Positions 10,753 to 23,098 of a stretch of 64,000 nt of DNA are shown here, one piece after another. Position numbers and translations under genes: made by a program. Source of the DNA: Bradyrhizobium monzae. Its GTDB lineage: Bacteria; Pseudomonadota; Alphaproteobacteria; Rhizobiales; Xanthobacteraceae. The stretch is from NCBI RefSeq assembly GCF_021458635.1, contig NZ_JAIRDQ010000015.1:1-64000 (forward strand). Reading direction: 5' to 3'. Each line of letters begins with the position of its first letter. The stretch's first letter is position 1. Under the pieces are notes generated by a model that had not been told where the DNA came from, ran no database searches, and worked only from the letters and a program-made list of their open reading frames with translations.

Positions 10753-10920
10753 TTGGCGGTTCCGGGCAGCTTGTTCCGGTGCCGCCGGCAACAGTGGTGA
10801 GAAGCGCGTAAGTCTCTGGAAAAACAAACGGAAAAACCGCTTCCCAAGGGCTTGCAAGGGTGGTTATCAGGACCTCGATGCGCTATATGATTCCCAGATA
10901 AAAACTCACCGGATTCCCCC

Positions 10921-13668
<2,748 letters not shown>

Positions 13669-13862
13669 GGAGTAGCGAATAGGGTTTGCTGCTCTATTCG
13701 CTATTCGCCACTTGCTATTCGCTAGGCAGCGGCAGGGCGTGTCTTGCTGATCTAGGGTGCGGTGGCCCTCATCGCTCAGGACGATGATGACGACGATCTC
13801 GCCGGATCGCAGGCGTCCTGCGGCATTCAGTCCGCGCCTAGCGACAAGCCAGTCTTCGCCCG

Positions 13863-15097
13863 CTACCGCAACACCACCATTCCGCTCCAGAACTGATAGC
13901 TGCCACCTGTCTCGACATCATAGGAGCGTGCGAACGCGAGCTTGCCATCGGTACCGACCCGATAGGCGGCGAGCGTGGCCGGCTGCAGTCGCACTTGATC
14001 TCCGTCACGCACCGATCGCGGCGTGATGTTGGCGACGACCAGCATGCGTCCGCTCGGGTCAAGGGCGAAAGTCCGCGGATGGAACCCGTGCGAGTCCACG
14101 GTCTGAATAAGCGTCGGCTCGCCCGTGCCGGCGTCGATGGCAAATACGGCGATGTTGTTCTCTCCACCGAGGTAAACCTTCCTGCCTTGGAAGTCGGTCA
14201 TGGCGTCTGAACGATTGGCCACATAGACAGATCGTCCGTCCGGGTGCACATGAACCGTTCCAGCGAGCTGGCGGGGCCGGATATTGCCCGGTTCGGCCAA
14301 AGTATCCTTGCTGAAGATTGGCTGCGGATCGAGGCTGTCGTTCTGCAGCTTGAAGACATCGAGCTTGTTCTGGCGCTCGAGCGAGACGTACGCCCAGAGC
14401 TGTGCGGGATGAAAGTCGAGATGTCGCGGCCCGAAGCCGTAGCCGCCCCCCGGAGCGATCGACGCCCGGTTCGTGAGCTGGCCGTCCTCGAAACCGAAAA
14501 TCTTGAGCGCACCGGGATCTTCCGGTTTGCCGGCAGCGGGATCGTTGCCGCGCGTGACGAGAATCGCCGCCTTGCCGGAAGGCATTACGCGGATTTGGTG
14601 CGCAAAGATTCCAACGTCCAGAGCCGTTTCCTGTTTCACCTCGTCTCCGATGGTTCCATCCTGATTGATCCGATGTACGGTGATGCCGCTCGGATCGTTG
14701 TAGGCGATCAGCGCATACGTGCCGGACCTGTCGATACTGATGTGCAGCGGGCGCGATCGCAGCGTAGGAGAAGGTCCGTGCGGCTGCAGCGCTCCGGTAC
14801 GGGGGTCGATGCTCAACGCGCTCGCACCGTGCTTGTCGCCGGCCACTCCAGGACCGCCGTCGCTGCGTAGAGAATGTGAGCCGAGGGATGGGGCCAAGCA
14901 TATTGCACATTCGCGGGCAGCGTTAGCGAACCCTGCTTGGCGAGTTCACTGCCGTCGATGTCTACGTGGTAGAGAGTGAGCAAAGGCCCGACGCTGGCAT
15001 AGAAAACGGCTGCGCCTGTCCTTGGTTGAGCCCATGAGGCCCGGGGCGCTGCGAGCATGCCAGCGAGGAAGGCACCGAACGTCCGACGATTGATCAT
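13863..15097 (-). pseudogene. Frameshifted lactonase-type beta-propeller gene with Tat signal
   Basis: The N-terminal part (15097 to about 14865) encodes a Tat signal (MINRRTFGAFLAGML) and a first propeller blade ending HPSAHILYAA. The reading frame then changes near 14865, and blades of a 6-phosphogluconolactonase/lactonase-type seven-blade protein continue in another frame to 13863 (SDGGPGVAGDKHGASAL onward). One base lost near 14865 would explain it. If repaired the protein would have about 411 residues. Either the gene is inactive or the base is a sequence error. An IS element lies 280 nt upstream. Confidence 0.75.
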
Positions 15098-15375
15098 GGG
15101 GACCTCCCCAATGCTGAGAAGTACGCCACGTCACACCACCATATCATAGATCGTCTGATGCTCACCCCCCAACATCGAGTAACCGCTCAGACACGGCTAT
15201 CAGCCGCCTGTCGAGGTCCGAATTGGGTCCATTCGCGACTGGGGCGAGCCGGCAGCGAGTCCGGTCAAGTCCGCTGCGCCGCCGAAGCGGGAGTCAATTC
15301 AAAGCGTTAGCGACATGGAGACGGGGCATTGCGGGTTGATGGCGCTGCCCAAGACGTAATTCACGCTCCGAACCG

Positions 15376-16150
15376 GTGCTTCGAATCATGCGCTACGAAC
15401 TCAGCGACTATGAATGGACCGCCGTCAAACCTATGCTGCCGGACAAGCCGCGTGGTGTTCGGCGTGTAAATGACCGTCGCGTGCTCAATGGCATCTTTTG
15501 GGTCCTGCGTTCAGGTGCGCCATGGCGCGACCTGCCGGAGAACTACGGTCCCCGCACCACCTGTTATAATCGCTTCGTTCGGTGGCGACGGGCTGGCGTC
15601 TGGGACCACATCGTGGACGGCACTGGCTGCCGGTCATGACGCGGCGGCGCAAATGATCGATACCTCCATTGTGCGCGTGCATCAGCACGGAGCCTGTATC
15701 GCGGACAACAATCAGGAAGATATGGGTCGCTCACGAGGTAGCCTGACCAGCAAGATTCACGCGGTGGTGGACACCAACGGCCTGCCGGTCCATCTCGCCC
15801 TCACGCCCGGTGAGGCGCATGACGACCGGCTGTGTTCGGTTCTGCTCAGCGCTTTGCTTCCCAAGACGACGTTGCTCGCGGATCGAGGCTGCGACGCCGA
15901 CTGGATCAGGGAGCTTGCCCGCCAGCAAGGCGCATGGGCGAACATTCCGCCGAAACGGAATCGCAAAGACCCGATCTGCTTCAGTCCGTATCTGTATCGC
16001 GCACGCAATTTGATTGAACGGTTCTTCAACAAGATCAAGCAATGTCGGCGTGTCGCGACCCGATACGACAAACTCGCAGCCAACTATCTTGCGTTCGTCA
16101 AACTCGCATCAATCGGAATTTGGCTGCGTGCTGATGAGTCCACGCCCTAG
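15376..16150 (+). mobile_element. IS5-family (IS427-like) transposase in two overlapping frames
   Basis: The first frame (15376-15639) encodes the N-terminal domain (YELSDYEWTAVKPMLP ... RSGAPWRDLPENYGP) with the first acidic residue region. The second (15470-16150) gives the DDE core (MIDTSIVRVHQHGA, LLADRGCDADWIREL) and the IERFFNKIKQCRR end. Moving between them needs a +1 shift near 15618. IS427-group elements often make transposase by frameshifting, so this may be functional rather than broken. The transposase stop lies one base from the kup stop codon. I could not find matching terminal inverted repeats, so the left boundary (after 15119) is unknown. Confidence 0.8.
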
Positions 16151-16151
16151 G

Positions 16152-18062
16152 TCAAATCTCCAACTCGGTCCCGAACTCCACGACCTGCTTGGTCGGCACC
16201 CCGAAGAAAGCCGCCGAACGTTCGGCGTTGCGCTGGAGGAAGGCGAACAGGCCTTCACGCCAGACCCACATGCCCGGGATGTCTTCGCTCGGGATGATGG
16301 TCTCGCGGCCGACGTAATAGGTGATGTCGGAAAGATCGATGCCCGGCAGCTTGCTCTGGCGACAGGCGAGCGTCAGGCCTTCGTAGATCGTCGGGTTCTG
16401 CATGAAACCGTAGTGCAGCACCACGCGGGTGATGCCGGGAATGATCTCGATCACCTCGGCTCGGTCCTGGTCGGCAACGTGAGGCAGCTCCTCGATCAGC
16501 ACGGTGACCAGGATGATGCGTTCGTGCAGCACGTGGTTGTGCTTGACGAATTGCGTCAGCGCCAGCGGCACGCCGTTCGGCGCGGATGCCAGGAACACCG
16601 CCGTCCCGGGCAGCCTTGCGCTGCACTTGTTCACCGCCGTCTCGATCAAGTCTTCCTCGGGTTGACGCAGCTTTCCGCGCGCGGCCTCGACCAGCTTCAC
16701 GCCGCTGCGCCAGGTCAGCATCAGGAAGGCGACGAAGGCGGCGAGCAGCAGCGGAAACCATCCGCCTTCGAACAGCTTGATCGAGTTGGCGGAGAAGAAG
16801 ATCACGTCGATCACGAAGAAGAATCCATTCACGGCGATCACGATCCACGGCGAATAGCCCCACTGGATCGCGACGAGGGCTGCGAGCAGCGTGGTGATCG
16901 CCATCAGCAGCGAGACCGCGATACCGTAGGCGCCGGCCAGCGCGTCCGAGGTGCCGAAGCTCACCACCGCGCCGAGGGTAGCTGCAGCGAGCAGCCAGTT
17001 CACCAGCGGTACGTAGATCTGGCCGATCGCATCACTGGTGGTGTGGCGGATCTGCATGCGCGGCAGGAAGCCGAGCTGGATCGATTGCTGGGTCAGCGAG
17101 AACACGCCGGAGATGATCGCCTGTGAGGCGATCACGGTCGCAACGGCCGAGAACGCGACCAGTCCGTAATGCAGCACGTCCGGGCAGAGCTGGAAGAACG
17201 GATTCTCGATCATGCCGGGATCGGTGATCAAGAGCGCGGCCTGGCCGAAATAATTCAGCACCAGTGCCGGCAGGCAGATCGCGAACCACGCGAGCCGGAT
17301 CGGCACACGCCCGAAATGCCCCATGTCGGCATACATGGCTTCGCCGCCGGTCACGGCGAGGAAGGCCGCGCCGAGGATCGCGAAGGAGACATGGAAGTCC
17401 TGATGGATCAGGAAGTCGAAGGCGTAGAGCGGGCTCAGCGCCGCCAGCACCGCCGGCGCCTTGACGATGCCGTGGATGCCGAGTGCGGCCAGCACGAAGA
17501 ACCAGGCTAGCATCACCGGTCCGAAGATGCGGCCGATGAAGCCGGTGCCCTGCTTCTGCATCATGAACAGGCCGACCAGGATGACAATGGTGATGGGCAC
17601 CACTGCCGGCGCGAGCGAAGGGGCGTCGACCTTGAGGCCCTCGATGGCTGACAGCACCGAGATTGCCGGCGTGATCGCGCCATCGCCATAGAGCAGCGCC
17701 GCGCCGATCAGGCCGACCACCAGGAGATGCGCGCGCCAGGTGCCCGGCTGGGCGTGGCGGGCATGCAGCAGCGCCAGTAGCGCGACGATGCCGCCTTCGC
17801 CGCGGTTATCCGCGCGCAGGATCAGCAGCGCATATTTGAGTGAGATGATCAGTAGCAGCGCCCACAAGATCAGAGAGGCAACGCCCAGGACAGCCTCGGG
17901 AGTCACTGTGCCGCCATGTGCGGCCGCCTTGGCGGCTTCCTTCAGGGCGTAGAGGGGGCTGGTGCCGATATCGCCATAGACCACCCCAAGGGCGCCCATG
18001 GTCATGGCAATCGGCAGAGGGTTGGGGTGATGGCCGGAAGCGACTGCGGGCGTGCTGGACAA
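16152..18062 (-). CDS. kup: Kup-type potassium uptake protein
   Basis: A 636-residue low-affinity K+/H+ symporter of the inner membrane. The family opening GALGVVYGDIGTSPLYALKEA is at residues 23-44. About twelve membrane helices follow (to about residue 455), then a cytoplasmic C-terminal domain. The start is a TTG with a strong AAGGGG 6 nt upstream. The stop codon is separated by one base from the IS transposase stop, so the element entered next to, but not into, the gene. Confidence 0.94.
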   Translation of the reverse strand: MSSTPAVASGHHPNPLPIAMTMGALGVVYGDIGTSPLYALKEAAKAAAHGGTVTPEAVLGVASLILWALLLIISLKYALLILRADNRGEGGIVALLALLHARHAQPGTWRAHLLVVGLIGAALLYGDGAITPAISVLSAIEGLKVDAPSLAPAVVPITIVILVGLFMMQKQGTGFIGRIFGPVMLAWFFVLAALGIHGIVKAPAVLAALSPLYAFDFLIHQDFHVSFAILGAAFLAVTGGEAMYADMGHFGRVPIRLAWFAICLPALVLNYFGQAALLITDPGMIENPFFQLCPDVLHYGLVAFSAVATVIASQAIISGVFSLTQQSIQLGFLPRMQIRHTTSDAIGQIYVPLVNWLLAAATLGAVVSFGTSDALAGAYGIAVSLLMAITTLLAALVAIQWGYSPWIVIAVNGFFFVIDVIFFSANSIKLFEGGWFPLLLAAFVAFLMLTWRSGVKLVEAARGKLRQPEEDLIETAVNKCSARLPGTAVFLASAPNGVPLALTQFVKHNHVLHERIILVTVLIEELPHVADQDRAEVIEIIPGITRVVLHYGFMQNPTIYEGLTLACRQSKLPGIDLSDITYYVGRETIIPSEDIPGMWVWREGLFAFLQRNAERSAAFFGVPTKQVVEFGTELEI

Positions 18063-18194
18063 ATGCGACCCCTTAATGGGACCGCGCCCATCGGGCCATC
18101 CCGAGGGGCGCGAGCGTCACACAGTCTGCGACGAGACGCCGCAAATATCCATGGGGTTTATCGCGAGGTTTATGACGCCGAGCTGACAGGCCGC

Positions 18195-18452
18195 CTACGG
18201 GGTGCGGTCCGCCGTGACGAGGCGCGCGACGCGAACGTCAGCCTTGGTGCCGGCGCGGCGCAGGCAAGACGCCTCGAAATTCGGCCAGGCCTGCTGCGAG
18301 CAATCCCGGCCGATGGTCTTGATGTCGAGCCGGTCGCTCTTGGCAAGCGGCTGCGGCACGCTGGCTTCAACGGTGGGAGCAAAGCCGGGCAGGAGGGTGA
18401 GGGCGGTAGCAACACACGCAGCAATAGCGATCGCTGAAAGAGCCTTGATCAT
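18195..18452 (-). CDS. Small secreted protein of unknown function
   Basis: An 85-residue protein with a signal peptide (residues 1-30, MIKALSAIAIAACVATALTL, cleavage near VEA). It is followed by a short mature region with two cysteines (DCSQQAWPNFEASCLRR) that could form a disulfide. The pattern CSxQAWPxxxxxCL is frequent in small exported proteins of Bradyrhizobium-like genomes. No function can be assigned. It stands alone between kup and coaD on the kup strand. Confidence 0.75.
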   Translation of the reverse strand: MIKALSAIAIAACVATALTLLPGFAPTVEASVPQPLAKSDRLDIKTIGRDCSQQAWPNFEASCLRRAGTKADVRVARLVTADRTP

Positions 18453-18712
18453 TGACGGTCCCCTGTGATGCGGCCGCTGCGCCTTGTTTGCGGCCCGTCA
18501 TTCGTTGGGCGGATTAGTAACCATGGCCAGTTTCCGGACGTCTTCGCCAATGCCCGAAATGGTTTCGTTCGCGCGCCGTTTTGTTTCGTGGACGCCCCGA
18601 GGACGAAACAATCCGGGGGCATTTCGACACGGACTGGCGGAAAAACCGGCAGGGAATGGACAAGGAACCTGTCCGGCTTGCCGGACCGCGCCGGGCGCGG
18701 TAGGACGGGGCC

Positions 18713-19210
18713 ATGCCGCGCATTGCCTTCTATCCGGGTTCCTTCGACCCCATCACCAACGGCCATCTGGACGTGGTCCGGAACAGTGTTCCGCTGTGCG
18801 ACCGGCTGGTGGTCGCGATCGGGGTCCATCCGGGCAAGAAGCCGCTGTTCTCGACCGAGGAGCGGCTCAAGATGCTCCACGACGTTTGCGGGCCGGTGGC
18901 GGCCCAGGCTGGCTGCACGCTCGAGGCCGTGACCTATGACGATCTCGCGGTCACCGCGGCGCGCAAGCACGGCGCGACCATCATGATTCGGGGGCTGCGC
19001 GACGGTACCGACCTCGATTACGAGATGCAGCTCGCCGGCATGAACGGCGCCATGGCGCCCGACGTGCAAACCGTCTTCCTGCCGGCCTCCCCGGTGGTCC
19101 GCCCGATTACCGGCACATTGGTGCGCCAGATCGCCGCCATGGGCGGAGACATCTCGGCCTTCGTCCCGCCGCTCGTTGCGTTCCAGCTCAAGGCAAAATT
19201 CGCCGGATAA
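18713..19210 (+). CDS. coaD: Phosphopantetheine adenylyltransferase
   Basis: Catalyses the fourth step of coenzyme A synthesis, transferring AMP from ATP to 4'-phosphopantetheine. The 165 residues have the nucleotidyltransferase motif PGSFDPITNGHLDV at 8-21 (TxGH) and IMIRGLRDGTDLDYE near 90. The usual C-terminal SSxxVR motif appears as the variant SPVVRPITGTLVRQIA. It heads a rightward set with two cyclophilins and queA, an order common in related genomes. Confidence 0.95.
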   Translation: MPRIAFYPGSFDPITNGHLDVVRNSVPLCDRLVVAIGVHPGKKPLFSTEERLKMLHDVCGPVAAQAGCTLEAVTYDDLAVTAARKHGATIMIRGLRDGTDLDYEMQLAGMNGAMAPDVQTVFLPASPVVRPITGTLVRQIAAMGGDISAFVPPLVAFQLKAKFAG

Positions 19211-19247
19211 CGGCGCGCTTTTTCATCTCACCTGATCCGGAGTTTCC

Positions 19248-19823
19248 ATGATCCGTCGTCTCGCAATTCTTGCCACGATGTTCGTCGCGCTGATTGGCGC
19301 AGTCCCGGCAATGGCGCAGCAGCTGCCGGCCAATCTCGACAAGGCCAATGCGCTCGTCATCGACACCACCAAGGGCCGCATCGTCATCAAGCTCAGGACC
19401 GACCTTGCGCCGCAGCACGCCGAGCGCCTTAAGCAGCTCGCGCGCGAGGGCTATTACAACAACGTTCCGTTCCACCGCGTGATGGACGGCTTCATGGCGC
19501 AGACCGGCGACGGCCAGAACTTCAACGGCACCGGCGGCTCGAAATATCCGAACCTGAAGCAGGAGTTCTCCAAGGTTCATTTCGCCCGCGGCATCGTCGG
19601 CATGGCCCGGCGCGGCGACAGCGTCGATACCGCCAACTCGCAGTTCTTCATCATGTTCGCCGACGGTGGCAGTCTCGACAACCAGTATACCGTGGTCGGC
19701 GAGGTCGTGCAGGGCATGGACGTGGTCGACAAGCTGAAGAAGGCGCCTGCCGGCTCGCCGAGCGGCACCGTCACCGATCCCGACAAGATGGTGAAGGTGC
19801 AGGTCGCCTCCGACATCAAGTAG
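19248..19823 (+). CDS. Periplasmic cyclophilin-type peptidyl-prolyl isomerase
   Basis: A 191-residue PpiA-like protein with a signal peptide (1-23, ending AMAQQ), so it should assist proline isomerisation during folding in the periplasm. The core reads FHRVMDGFMAQTGD near residue 80 and NSQFFIMFADG near 127. The catalytic Arg of FHRV and the Gln and Phe of the second block are retained. It lies 37 nt after coaD and 9 nt before the next small gene, so co-transcription is likely. Confidence 0.93.
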   Translation: MIRRLAILATMFVALIGAVPAMAQQLPANLDKANALVIDTTKGRIVIKLRTDLAPQHAERLKQLAREGYYNNVPFHRVMDGFMAQTGDGQNFNGTGGSKYPNLKQEFSKVHFARGIVGMARRGDSVDTANSQFFIMFADGGSLDNQYTVVGEVVQGMDVVDKLKKAPAGSPSGTVTDPDKMVKVQVASDIK

Positions 19824-19832
19824 GAGTGGCTG

Positions 19833-20261
19833 ATGGCGCGCCGCGGCGACAGGCTCCTGTTCGCTGCAGCAGTGCTGCTGCTGTTCGGCATCACCAGTGC
19901 GGCCGCCGAGGACGCACAGGTCAACACCATCCAGGACATCTTCCAGCACCTGCGGACCTGCTGGAAGCCGCCGCCACCCAGCAAGGCTCGCCCACTCGAC
20001 ATCACCGTCGTCGTGAGCTTTAACCGGGCCGGAAACATTCTGGGCCATCCGAGGATTACCTATGAATCCGCGGAGGCCTCCGACAGTGACCGGCTGCAAT
20101 ACCGGATCGCGGTGATGGAGGCGTTGCAACGTTGCACGCCGATGCCATTTACCGATGCAATGGCCGGCGCAGCCGCGGGACGTCCATTCGCGATCCAGTT
20201 CCGCAACCGCAAAAATTCACCTGACAAGACTTCACCCCCAACGCAAGAGAGACGAGCATGA
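19833..20261 (+). CDS. Secreted protein with TonB-C-like fold, function unknown
   Basis: A 142-residue exported protein with a signal peptide (1-26, ending AAAED). The mature part (IQDIFQHLRTCWKPPP ... ITVVVSFNRAGNILGHPRITY ... ALQRCTPMPF) resembles TonB C-terminal-like or energy-transducer domains that carry a conserved Cys pair. It overlaps the next gene by 4 nt (ATGA) and sits between two cyclophilins, which hints at an envelope-folding role, but this is inference. Confidence 0.8.
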   Translation: MARRGDRLLFAAAVLLLFGITSAAAEDAQVNTIQDIFQHLRTCWKPPPPSKARPLDITVVVSFNRAGNILGHPRITYESAEASDSDRLQYRIAVMEALQRCTPMPFTDAMAGAAAGRPFAIQFRNRKNSPDKTSPPTQERRA

Positions 20262-20722
20262 GTGCCACCGAAAACACATTGATCCTCGAGACCACGCAGG
20301 GCCCCGTCACCATCGAGATGCGGCCTGACCTCGCGCCCGGCCATGTCGCGCGCATCAAGGAGCTGGTCCGCGAAGGCTTCTACGACGGCATCGTGTTCCA
20401 TCGCGTGATCGACGGCTTCATGGCGCAGACCGGCTGCCCGCACGGCACCGGCACCGGCGGCTCGGGCCAGAAGCTGAAGGCCGAGTTCAACAAGGAGCCG
20501 CATGTGCGCGGCGTCACCTCGATGGCGCGTGCGGCGAGCCCCGATTCCGCCGACAGCCAGTTCTTCATCGTGTTCGACGATGCCCGCTTCCTCGACAACC
20601 AGTACACGGTGTGGGGCAAGGTCACCGAGGGCATGGAGAACGTCGACAAGATCAAGCGCGGCGAGCCGGTGCAGAACCCCGACAAGATCGTCAAGGCGCG
20701 GATGGCGGCCGACAAGGAGTAA
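20258..20722 (+). CDS. Cytoplasmic cyclophilin-type peptidyl-prolyl isomerase
   Basis: A 154-residue PpiB-like isomerase without a signal peptide, so the cytoplasmic counterpart of the cyclophilin encoded at 19248. The catalytic region FHRVIDGFMAQTGCP lies near residue 45 and SADSQFFIVFDDA near 95. It overlaps the preceding gene by 4 nt, and queA follows after 51 nt. Having an exported and a cytosolic cyclophilin in one operon suggests duplication followed by relocalisation. Confidence 0.93.
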   Translation: MSATENTLILETTQGPVTIEMRPDLAPGHVARIKELVREGFYDGIVFHRVIDGFMAQTGCPHGTGTGGSGQKLKAEFNKEPHVRGVTSMARAASPDSADSQFFIVFDDARFLDNQYTVWGKVTEGMENVDKIKRGEPVQNPDKIVKARMAADKE

Positions 20723-20773
20723 GCTTCTCATTCCAGGGGCGCGCATTGGCGCGCTCCTGGTGGCAAGCCACGA

Positions 20774-21847
20774 ATGCGCACCGACCTCTTCGATTTCGAC
20801 CTGCCGCCCGAGCGCATCGCGTTGCGCCCGGCGAGCCCGCGCGACTCCGCCAGGATGCTGGTCGTGGAGAACGGCGCGTTGCGCGACCAGACCATTGCCG
20901 ATCTGCCGCACTGGCTGAAGCCGGGCGACCAGCTCGTCGTCAACGACACCAAGGTGATTGCGGCGCAACTGAAGGGCCGCCGCATCGGCCGCGAGACCGA
21001 GCCGAAGATCGAGGCGACGCTGATCAAGCGGCTCGATGGCTCGCGCTGGCAGGCGCTGGTGAAGCCCGCGAAGAAGCTGGCCGCTGGCGATCGCATCCGT
21101 TTCGGCAATGAGGGCAAGGTTTGCCTGCTCGGTCATCTCGATGCCGAGGTCGAGGCCAAAGGTGCGGAAGGCGAGGTGACGCTGTCATTCTCGTTCCACG
21201 GGCCGACGCTCGACCAGGCGATCGCCGATCTCGGCAGTCCGCCGCTGCCGCCGTATATCGCCTCAAAGCGCACACCGGACGACCAGGATCTCGCCGACTA
21301 CCAGACCATGTTCGCGGTCAATGAAGGCGCGGTCGCCGCGCCCACCGCGGGGCTCCACTTCACGCCGGCGCTGGAGCAGGCGCTCGGCGTGCGCGGCGTC
21401 GGCATCAACCGCATCACGCTGCATGTCGGGGCAGGGACCTTCCTGCCGGTGAAAGTCGATGACACTGACGGTCACAAGATGCATGCGGAGTGGGGCACGA
21501 TCTCGTCCGAGACCGCGGACCGGCTCAACGCCGCGCGACAGAATGGCGGCCGCATCATCGCCGTCGGCACCACGTCATTGCGGCTGCTGGAAAGCGCCGC
21601 CAGCGAGGACGGCACCATCCAGCCGTTCACGGCCGAGACCTCGATCTTCATTACGCCCGGCTATCGCTTCCGCGCGGTCGATATTTTGATGACGAACTTC
21701 CATTTGCCGAAGTCGACGCTCTTCATGCTGGTGTCGGCTTTCGCTGGTCTCGATACGATGAAGCACGCCTATGCGCATGCCATCGCGACCGGGTACCGGT
21801 TCTATTCGTACGGGGATGCCTGTTTGCTGTTTCGGGCAGTGCCGTAG
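20774..21847 (+). CDS. queA: S-adenosylmethionine:tRNA ribosyltransferase-isomerase
   Basis: Transfers and isomerises the ribosyl group of SAM onto 7-aminomethyl-7-deazaguanine in tRNA, the step to epoxyqueuosine. The 357 residues show family blocks DLPPERIALRPASPRDSARMLV at the start, VNDTKVIAAQL near 55, AAPTAGLHFTP near 190 and LHVGAGTFLPVKV near 217. The stop codon TAG forms part of the inverted-repeat element beginning at 21844. tgt, the other queuosine gene here, lies at 26346 beyond an unrelated block. Confidence 0.95.
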   Translation: MRTDLFDFDLPPERIALRPASPRDSARMLVVENGALRDQTIADLPHWLKPGDQLVVNDTKVIAAQLKGRRIGRETEPKIEATLIKRLDGSRWQALVKPAKKLAAGDRIRFGNEGKVCLLGHLDAEVEAKGAEGEVTLSFSFHGPTLDQAIADLGSPPLPPYIASKRTPDDQDLADYQTMFAVNEGAVAAPTAGLHFTPALEQALGVRGVGINRITLHVGAGTFLPVKVDDTDGHKMHAEWGTISSETADRLNAARQNGGRIIAVGTTSLRLLESAASEDGTIQPFTAETSIFITPGYRFRAVDILMTNFHLPKSTLFMLVSAFAGLDTMKHAYAHAIATGYRFYSYGDACLLFRAVP

Positions 21848-21969
21848 GGTGGGCAAAGCGACTTGTCCGCCATAGCTCGAAGAGCGACGGCGGAAGCGTG
21901 CCCACCATCTTTCTTGAGCGTGCGGTAAGACTGGTGGGCACGGCGCTTGCGCGCCTTTGCCCACCCTAC
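21844..21969. repeat. Palindromic intergenic element with GTAGGGTGGGCAAAG ends
   Basis: The 126-bp element is bounded by GTAGGGTGGGCAAAG (21844-21858) and its exact inverse CTTTGCCCACCCTAC (21955-21969), with inner inverted GTGCCCACCA/TGGTGGGCAC. It has the form of a multicopy MITE-like repeat. It provides the queA stop codon and fills the gap to the convergent asd gene, where it could end transcription from both sides. Confidence 0.75.
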
Positions 21970-21979
21970 GCACCATCCG

Positions 21980-23005
21980 TTACGCCATCACCCGCTGCGG
22001 CAACAGCTCCGCGATCTGCACAGCGTTGAGCGCGGCGCCCTTGAGCAGCTGGTCGGCCGCCACGAACATCGAGATCGAATGTCCTGAGGGATCGCTGAGG
22101 TCCTTGCGGATGCGGCCGACCAGGACGTCGTCCTGGCCCGAGGCGTCGATCGGCATCGGGAAGTAGTTCTTCACGCGATCGTCGACGACCTTCACGCCCG
22201 GGGCCTGCGCCATGATGGCGCGGACCTGGTCCTCGGTAATCTCCCTTTCGCATTCGAAGGTGATGGCCTCGCAATGGGCGCGCAGCACCGGCACGCGGAC
22301 GCAGGTGACGCCGATTGCGATCTTCTCGTCCTCGAAGATCTTGCGGGTTTCCTTGATGACCTTGGTTTCTTCGTCGTTGTAACCGGTCTCGGGGTCGACG
22401 GCGGTGTTGTGGTTGAAGAGGTTGAACGCGTAGGGGTGCGGCATCACCTTGGGCGTATAGACCTGCCCGTTGAGATTGGCGCGGGTGGACTCGACGAGCT
22501 CGTCCATTGCAGCGGCGCCGGCGCCGGAGGCTGCCTGATACGTCGAGATGATCACGCGCTTGATGCGGTTCTTCTGATGGATCGGCCAGAGCGGCACCAG
22601 CGCGGTGATCGCCGCGCAGTTCGGGTTGGCAATGATGCCCTTGTGGTCGCGGATGCGATTGCCGTTGACCTCGGGGATCACCAGCGGCACGTTCGGGTCC
22701 ATCCGGAACGCGGAGGAGTTGTCGACGACGACGGCGCCGGCCTTGACCGCGATCGGCGCGAACTTCTTGGAGATGCCGCTGCCGGCCGAGAACAGCGCGA
22801 TGTCGACGCCCTCGAGGGCGCGCTCGGTCAGCTCCTCGATGACGACATCCTTGCCACGGAACGACACCGTCTTGCCGGCCGAGCGGGCGCTCGCGAGCGC
22901 CTTGAGCTTGCCGACGCGAAAGCCGCGCTTATCCATGGTGGCGATGAATTCGGCGCCCACCGCACCGGTGACGCCGACAATCGCGACGACGGGATCGTTA
23001 CTCAC
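21980..23005 (-). CDS. asd: Aspartate-semialdehyde dehydrogenase
   Basis: NADPH-dependent reduction of aspartyl phosphate to aspartate semialdehyde, the branch point to lysine (and diaminopimelate), threonine, isoleucine and methionine. The 341 residues show VAIVGVTGAVGAEFI for nucleotide binding, the catalytic Cys in NPNCAA near 130 and His in RAHCEAI near 243. The GTG at 23005 is chosen because GGAGG lies 5 nt upstream; ATG at 23017 overlaps that site. A leader peptide and terminator lie upstream, so expression is probably set by attenuation. Confidence 0.95.
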   Translation of the reverse strand: MSNDPVVAIVGVTGAVGAEFIATMDKRGFRVGKLKALASARSAGKTVSFRGKDVVIEELTERALEGVDIALFSAGSGISKKFAPIAVKAGAVVVDNSSAFRMDPNVPLVIPEVNGNRIRDHKGIIANPNCAAITALVPLWPIHQKNRIKRVIISTYQAASGAGAAAMDELVESTRANLNGQVYTPKVMPHPYAFNLFNHNTAVDPETGYNDEETKVIKETRKIFEDEKIAIGVTCVRVPVLRAHCEAITFECEREITEDQVRAIMAQAPGVKVVDDRVKNYFPMPIDASGQDDVLVGRIRKDLSDPSGHSISMFVAADQLLKGAALNAVQIAELLPQRVMA

Positions 23006-23035
23006 TGTGTCCTCCATTGAGATCGATTTAGACAA

Positions 23036-23068
23036 CAAAAAAGCCCCGGGCCATCTTGGGCGGGGCTT
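23036..23068 (-). terminator. Intrinsic terminator in the asd leader (attenuator)
   Basis: On the minus strand AAGCCCC (23068-23062) pairs with GGGGCTT (23047-23041), with additional GCC/GGC pairing inside. Six T follow. It lies 30 nt before the asd start and 30 nt after the leader-peptide stop. It could instead end the PepSY transcript, but the promoter at 23179-23207 lies between that gene and the hairpin. Confidence 0.75.
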
Positions 23069-23098
23069 CGGTAGAGCTGATTGCGTTCTAGTCGACGA

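Noticed and set aside
15119..15375. Left inverted repeat of the IS5-type element
   Set aside because: I looked for the inverse of the right end (GAGTCCACGCCCTAG) and found no convincing match, so no boundary is claimed.
16014..17126. Open frame running from the IS element into kup antisense
   Set aside because: It shifts from transposase antisense to kup antisense and has no family similarity.
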